A stretch of 64,000 nucleotides of DNA from Klebsormidium nitens (taxonomy: Eukaryota; Streptophyta; Klebsormidiophyceae; Klebsormidiales; Klebsormidiaceae). The translations under genes were made by a program, and so were the position numbers. The DNA lies in contig DF236985.1 of assembly GCA_000708835.1 (NCBI GenBank), positions 1 to 64,000 on the forward strand, written 5' to 3'. This document shows, in pieces, positions 60,614 to 64,000 of this stretch. Under the pieces are notes generated by a model. It was not told the DNA's origin and ran no database searches. It worked only from the letters and a program-made list of their open reading frames with translations. Each line of letters starts with the position of its first letter. Position 1 is the first letter of the stretch.

Positions 60614-60849
60614 TATTGCGGTCAGCAGTATGCTGCAGCAAACAGAATTCAGCAAAGCAGAAGACACAGATTAAGACGCAGCCTGCATGCACAGAGAAAG
60701 ACTTGCAGCACTCGTACGAAGTTGAAAGCCAGCACGACCTGACTGTCATGCGAAGCAGCTCGATGCGAGGGATAAACAGAGCATTGACAATCGAGGCCGC
60801 CTGGATCGGCCGCGTTAAAGCGAACGACTGTGACAATAAAGACCAACGA

Positions 60850-61210
60850 TCGGGTACGCACCGTTAGTACTAATAAGGCGACATACTATACAGAATGGCT
60901 AGGTACGCACCGCCGCAGTCGAAATCACAGGCACGCGGGGTAGCATGCACAGTATGCATGCTACGCAACAGTATGACCTATCGGTACGATACCGACTCAC
61001 GCAAAAGCACGAAGCTACGCAGATATATCACTGATATCAGCGGTACGTACCCGATCAGCTCATTTACTGCGACAAATCCTCGATCCGGTACGATACCGAG
61101 ACTCACAGAAGCCCGAGGCGATTTCCTATACGAGGTAGGTACGTACCAAGTAGTGTAGGCTAGCGGCTAGCCTGGCTAGGTACGTAGATAGTCGGTACGC
61201 AGTAAACAGT
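60850..61210. promoter_or_regulatory. GGTACG iteron-like cluster and hairpins upstream of Rep gene
   Basis: Eight GGTACG words occur in about 345 bp (near 60855, 60902, 60984, 61041, 61088, 61137, 61179 and 61192), several extended as GGTACGYACC or TCGGTACGATACCGA. A perfect 9-bp stem, GTAGCATGC (60940-60948) and GCATGCTAC (60956-60964), encloses a 7-nt loop. Position just ahead of the Rep gene suggests the element's 5' terminal region, promoter or Rep/AP2 binding sites. The assignment is inference. Confidence 0.5.
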
Positions 61211-61735
61211 ACGCAATGACCCAGATTGAGCCCCGTTCGACGGCGACTTGCGTCAGATTGAGCCGAGTCTAAAATGTTCGATTCGAAAACCGCAATCCGC
61301 ACCGCAACGCGGCACCCAGTCGAGGCGGGGGGTTGTCGCCTTATTTGGGCAAATTTTTATGCCGTACCGTACGTTTTATCGTCGAACTCAGGCAAGCGAA
61401 GTCGGCACAAACAGGTCGATCGCCGGGTCCGCGCCGCGGCGTCGTACAGTAGCAAAAAACCCCATTCCCATGGCTGCCCTCTTCCAAAGGAAGAGGCAAG
61501 CCAATATACTGACACGCGTTTGGCAACCGCAAAGAGTGGGCCACGTTAAACCTGATTCAGCTGTCAGTAAGAGCAACTTTTGATGCCAGTGCATTCATCA
61601 CTGGGCAGCTAATAGCAAGTCGCATTTCGCATTCACAGGACTCGTCGAGATGGCTATCAACACAACGGAGCAAGTTTATGACCGACTCACCGTACTTCGA
61701 ATTCATAAGCTCTGAATTTCCCGGCAAGCCTAAAA

Positions 61736-61800
61736 GATCACCGGGTTGCGGGGCAAAGCCCCATCAGCAAAATATGATGCATACAAATGTTCCGGTGATC
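61736..61800. repeat. Nested hairpin downstream of the ankyrin-MYND gene
   Basis: GATCACCGG (61736-61744) pairs with CCGGTGATC (61792-61800), and inside lies GGGGCAAAGCCCC (61750-61762). It is about 240 bp past the stop of the gene at 62041, so it could act in 3'-end formation, or be the terminus of a second, small rolling-circle element. The rest of 61210-62040 shows nothing I can call. Confidence 0.45.
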
Positions 61801-62040
61801 ATATGTATCGTGCAGAGAAAGCATTGCGAATGTGCATACAATCTCTGTCTTCTTGATGTTACTTGCGATCTTAAAAGAACATGCAATGATTAGCTATTGT
61901 AAGGCAACAAGTGGAGGGCATGCGTATTCATCGTCGGAACGCTGGAAAAGGTCGTCGAAGGAGAAGAGGCGTCCCGTACAGCGTCGAACAGAAGCACGCA
62001 AAGGAGGTCACACGACTGGCGGCCTCAGTGGATGTTCATG

Positions 62041-63803
62041 CTACTCCCGTTCTCGGCAGAATGGCTTGTGCTCTGGCCAGGCGTTGACTTGACATTCCTT
62101 CGAGCAATCTGCAAACGAAAGGTCTGATAAGTAGCCCATTCAACGTACAAGTCGCGGGGGCGTGCCATTAAGAGGGCCATCAACTTGATCAACCCAACTC
62201 GTATATTATGCCTCTACGTATCAAGTGAAGCAGCACGTGGTACTGCTCTAGGCCTCGAAAGCAAATCTCTCGCGACCCTTTTAGTCCACCTCAGCTTTCC
62301 AAGCAGGCCAAGCCATGGATCGCTTTGAAAAGACGGAAGGCTCTGCAGAACACACACTTCTTTCAACAGACTAGCTGAGAAGCCAAGCCAAGATCAACTC
62401 AAAGCGGAGCTCCGCCGCCGTACTCACAGCGCATCTCGCGACACCGTCCGCAGGTCCGGAACTTCAGCCCCGGCCCCTCCTTCTTGTCGCAGGCGCGCGC
62501 GCTCTCCAGGCCGCGGTTGCACAGAGCCTCGACCCTCTTCGGGAGCTCTCCGATCGCCCCAGCCGCCGCGAGCGTGGCCGCCGTCCGTTTGTGGCCGTAC
62601 TGCTTCGCGACGTCCAGGGGCGTCAGGCCGTTGACAGGTGGCGGCGTCGGGTTGGCCCCCTTCGCGAGCAGCATAGCCACGGCCTGCAGATATTGAGACG
62701 AGATTTGAGCGAGAACTAGTGTCGGGAATTGCCGAGGACGTGTATTTTGGCATAGTGTGCGACTGGTTTGAGGCAAGCGACTGGAAGGGAAGGAAAAGCA
62801 AGGTTTCTCTACTTCCTGTACGAAAGGTCCCTTTTTGGAAGCTTCAGGTCGAGCTGGCACATCCATTTCGCGATCGAAAAAGGCCAGGTTTTTGACAGGG
62901 CTGTGTCACTATCTCGACGAAATCTCGGCCAGGATTCCCCATCTTGAGCTTAATATAACGGTGACTTCAAACAGGTAATAAGGATGACGGCTATCGAGAT
63001 TGTGTTTGAGCAGATATTTGGCCCTAAACTATGCGCTGAGGAAGCCAACGTGGGGCCGCAAAATGCCCAGACTCCAAAGAACCTTCGGCTCCGAACTAGC
63101 CCCGGCTCACCTCCACTTGGCCCAGCTCCGCAGCCTTGAACAGCGCGGTGGCGCCGTCCCGGTGCTGGCTCTCGTCCGCGCGCGCACCGCTCTCGATCAG
63201 CTGGTCGACGACAGCGGCCCACCCGTACTGGGCTGCGATCGTCAGCGGGCTGCGGCCGCGGTTGTCCGGCTTGTTGACCGCCTTCGCGAGGCCCTGCTGA
63301 CCGCCGCTCTCCCGAATGCGCGCGAGCGCGAGCGCGCACAGCTCCGAGCTGCCGACTTGCGCGATGCTGAGAGAAGGAGAGACATGGACAATTAGAATTG
63401 GCTTCTCCTTTCTGAAAACCAGATGGGTCGTGTATTGGACAGAGGAACAGGTTAGGCAGTCAGACCGTTTCGAAAAGGAGACAGGTCAAAAACTGAAGCT
63501 GTTTTACGTGGCTTTGAGCTGGGCCCTACAACCGAACACGAACTCGCCATTAAGTAGAAGCAATACATTTATAGAGCAGTCTGCGGAGATGTCTCGACAA
63601 CGGCTTCCAAAATCTTTCAAGTCAATAATTCATATTTGTTGTTGCGTCCATGAAGGGGTTCAGACGATACTCACACATGGAGAGCATTCAGCCCGTCTTT
63701 CGTCGGGTAGTCCGCGCGCGCACCGCTCTGGAGCAAAAAGCTGGCCAACTGCAGCCTGCCTTGCAGGAGGGCGTGCATCAGGGCGGTGCAGCCGTCAGCG
63801 TCC
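62041..63803 (-). CDS. Ankyrin-repeat MYND-finger protein, 3' part
   Basis: Four in-phase exons are visible: 63803-63675, 63366-63111, 62683-62428 and 62108-62041 (stop TAG). Earlier exons lie beyond the window. Ankyrin repeats are seen as DGCTALMHALLQGRLQLASFLL, NRGRSPLTIAAQYGWAAVVDQL, DGATALFKAAELGQVEAVAMLL and NGLTPLDVAKQYGHKRTAATL (each joined across exons where needed). The protein ends in a MYND finger split by the last intron: CGRCREMR in exon 62683-62428 and YCSKECQVNAWPEHKPFC in the last exon, followed by four residues and the stop. Ankyrin-MYND proteins are scaffold or adaptor proteins, some linked to cilia (ANKMY type), but that role is not shown here. This gene's complete finger makes the Helitron MYND ORF an independent gene. 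Confidence 0.82.
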
Positions 63804-64000
63804 CTGTAATGAAAAGAGAGCTTATCAAGAGGAACATCTTTTTTCGTACAACTTCCACTGCGAGTATCCTCTTCAGCCTCCAGATTAGTTCCTGGCGTCT
63901 ACTGGCTGACAAAGCTTCTGGAAAGTCGCTCGTATTACAAACAAACAGGCCACCCTGATCCAGACTTCGGAACGATTCTTTCTCCCGCCATCTTACAGCG

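Larger units (their letters stand above)
48050..61210 (-). mobile_element. Endonuclease-bearing Helitron (Helentron/Helitron2-like), about 13 kb
   Basis: The body is defined by a Rep-helicase-endonuclease gene (54020-60613) and an RPA1-like gene (48908-52237) on the same strand, with a MYND ORF and a captured exon fragment between or beside them. Helitrons replicate by rolling circle; those with a C-terminal endonuclease domain form the Helentron branch. Both main genes are free of stops and splice in phase, so the copy looks potentially autonomous. The outer limits are estimates: the left end is somewhere in 47500-48260 and the right end in 60870-61300. It sits between two unrelated host genes, in the 5' flank of the EF-hand gene and downstream of the ankyrin-MYND gene. 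Confidence 0.8.

Overview
The window is nuclear DNA of a green-lineage eukaryote, most likely an alga (a streptophyte alga would fit; the species cannot be read from sequence alone). The reasons are: genes split by many spliceosomal introns of about 100-1,100 bp with good GT/AG sites and consistent phases, no operons, plant-type AP2 domains, a plant/algal type class-3 lipase, and a trace of a flagellar protein gene. Most single-frame ORFs longer than 60 codons are chance. The genes below were assembled by joining exons whose splice phases agree.

Layout. (1) 1-14.2 kb: a large, diverged inverted duplication. Each arm carries one bestrophin-family channel gene, and the two are transcribed away from each other. 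The right copy (9497-14205, +) is intact. The left copy (4615-197, -) has a frameshift, a damaged splice acceptor and a lost C-terminus. Each arm has acquired its own small inverted-repeat transposons, and one has an 8-bp target duplication with the empty site still visible in the other arm. (2) 15.5-21.0 kb: class-3 (sn-1 diacylglycerol-type) lipase, minus strand, six exons, 762 aa. (3) 21.6-26.0 kb: a divergently transcribed SAM-methyltransferase-like protein, six exons, 641 aa. (4) 28.2-40.3 kb: a 16-or-more-exon SLIP-GC-like dynamin-family GTPase with a Tudor-like module inserted inside the GTPase domain and a second Tudor-like and possible MBD-like segment near its C-terminus. (5) 41.4-47.3 kb: a six-exon protein built from degenerate EF-hand modules, 447 aa. 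(6) About 48-61.2 kb: a Helitron of the endonuclease-bearing (Helentron/Helitron2-like) kind. It encodes an intact ~2,197-aa protein (zinc fingers, two AP2 domains, HUH Rep, Pif1-type helicase, exonuclease-endonuclease-phosphatase domain), an intact five-exon RPA1-like protein, a MYND-finger ORF and a decayed exon resembling a flagellar MSP-domain protein. (7) 62.0-63.8 kb: the 3' half of an ankyrin-repeat/MYND gene, running off the right edge.

Two themes stand out. First, the Helitron has an architecture (AP2 domains fused to Rep-helicase-endonuclease, with RPA1 and MYND companions) that I do not recall as described. Second, in at least four introns of two host genes, and again in the exon captured by the Helitron, a short piece spanning an exon edge and its splice site has been copied in tandem into the intron and then decayed. 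This looks like a recurrent mutational process in this genome.
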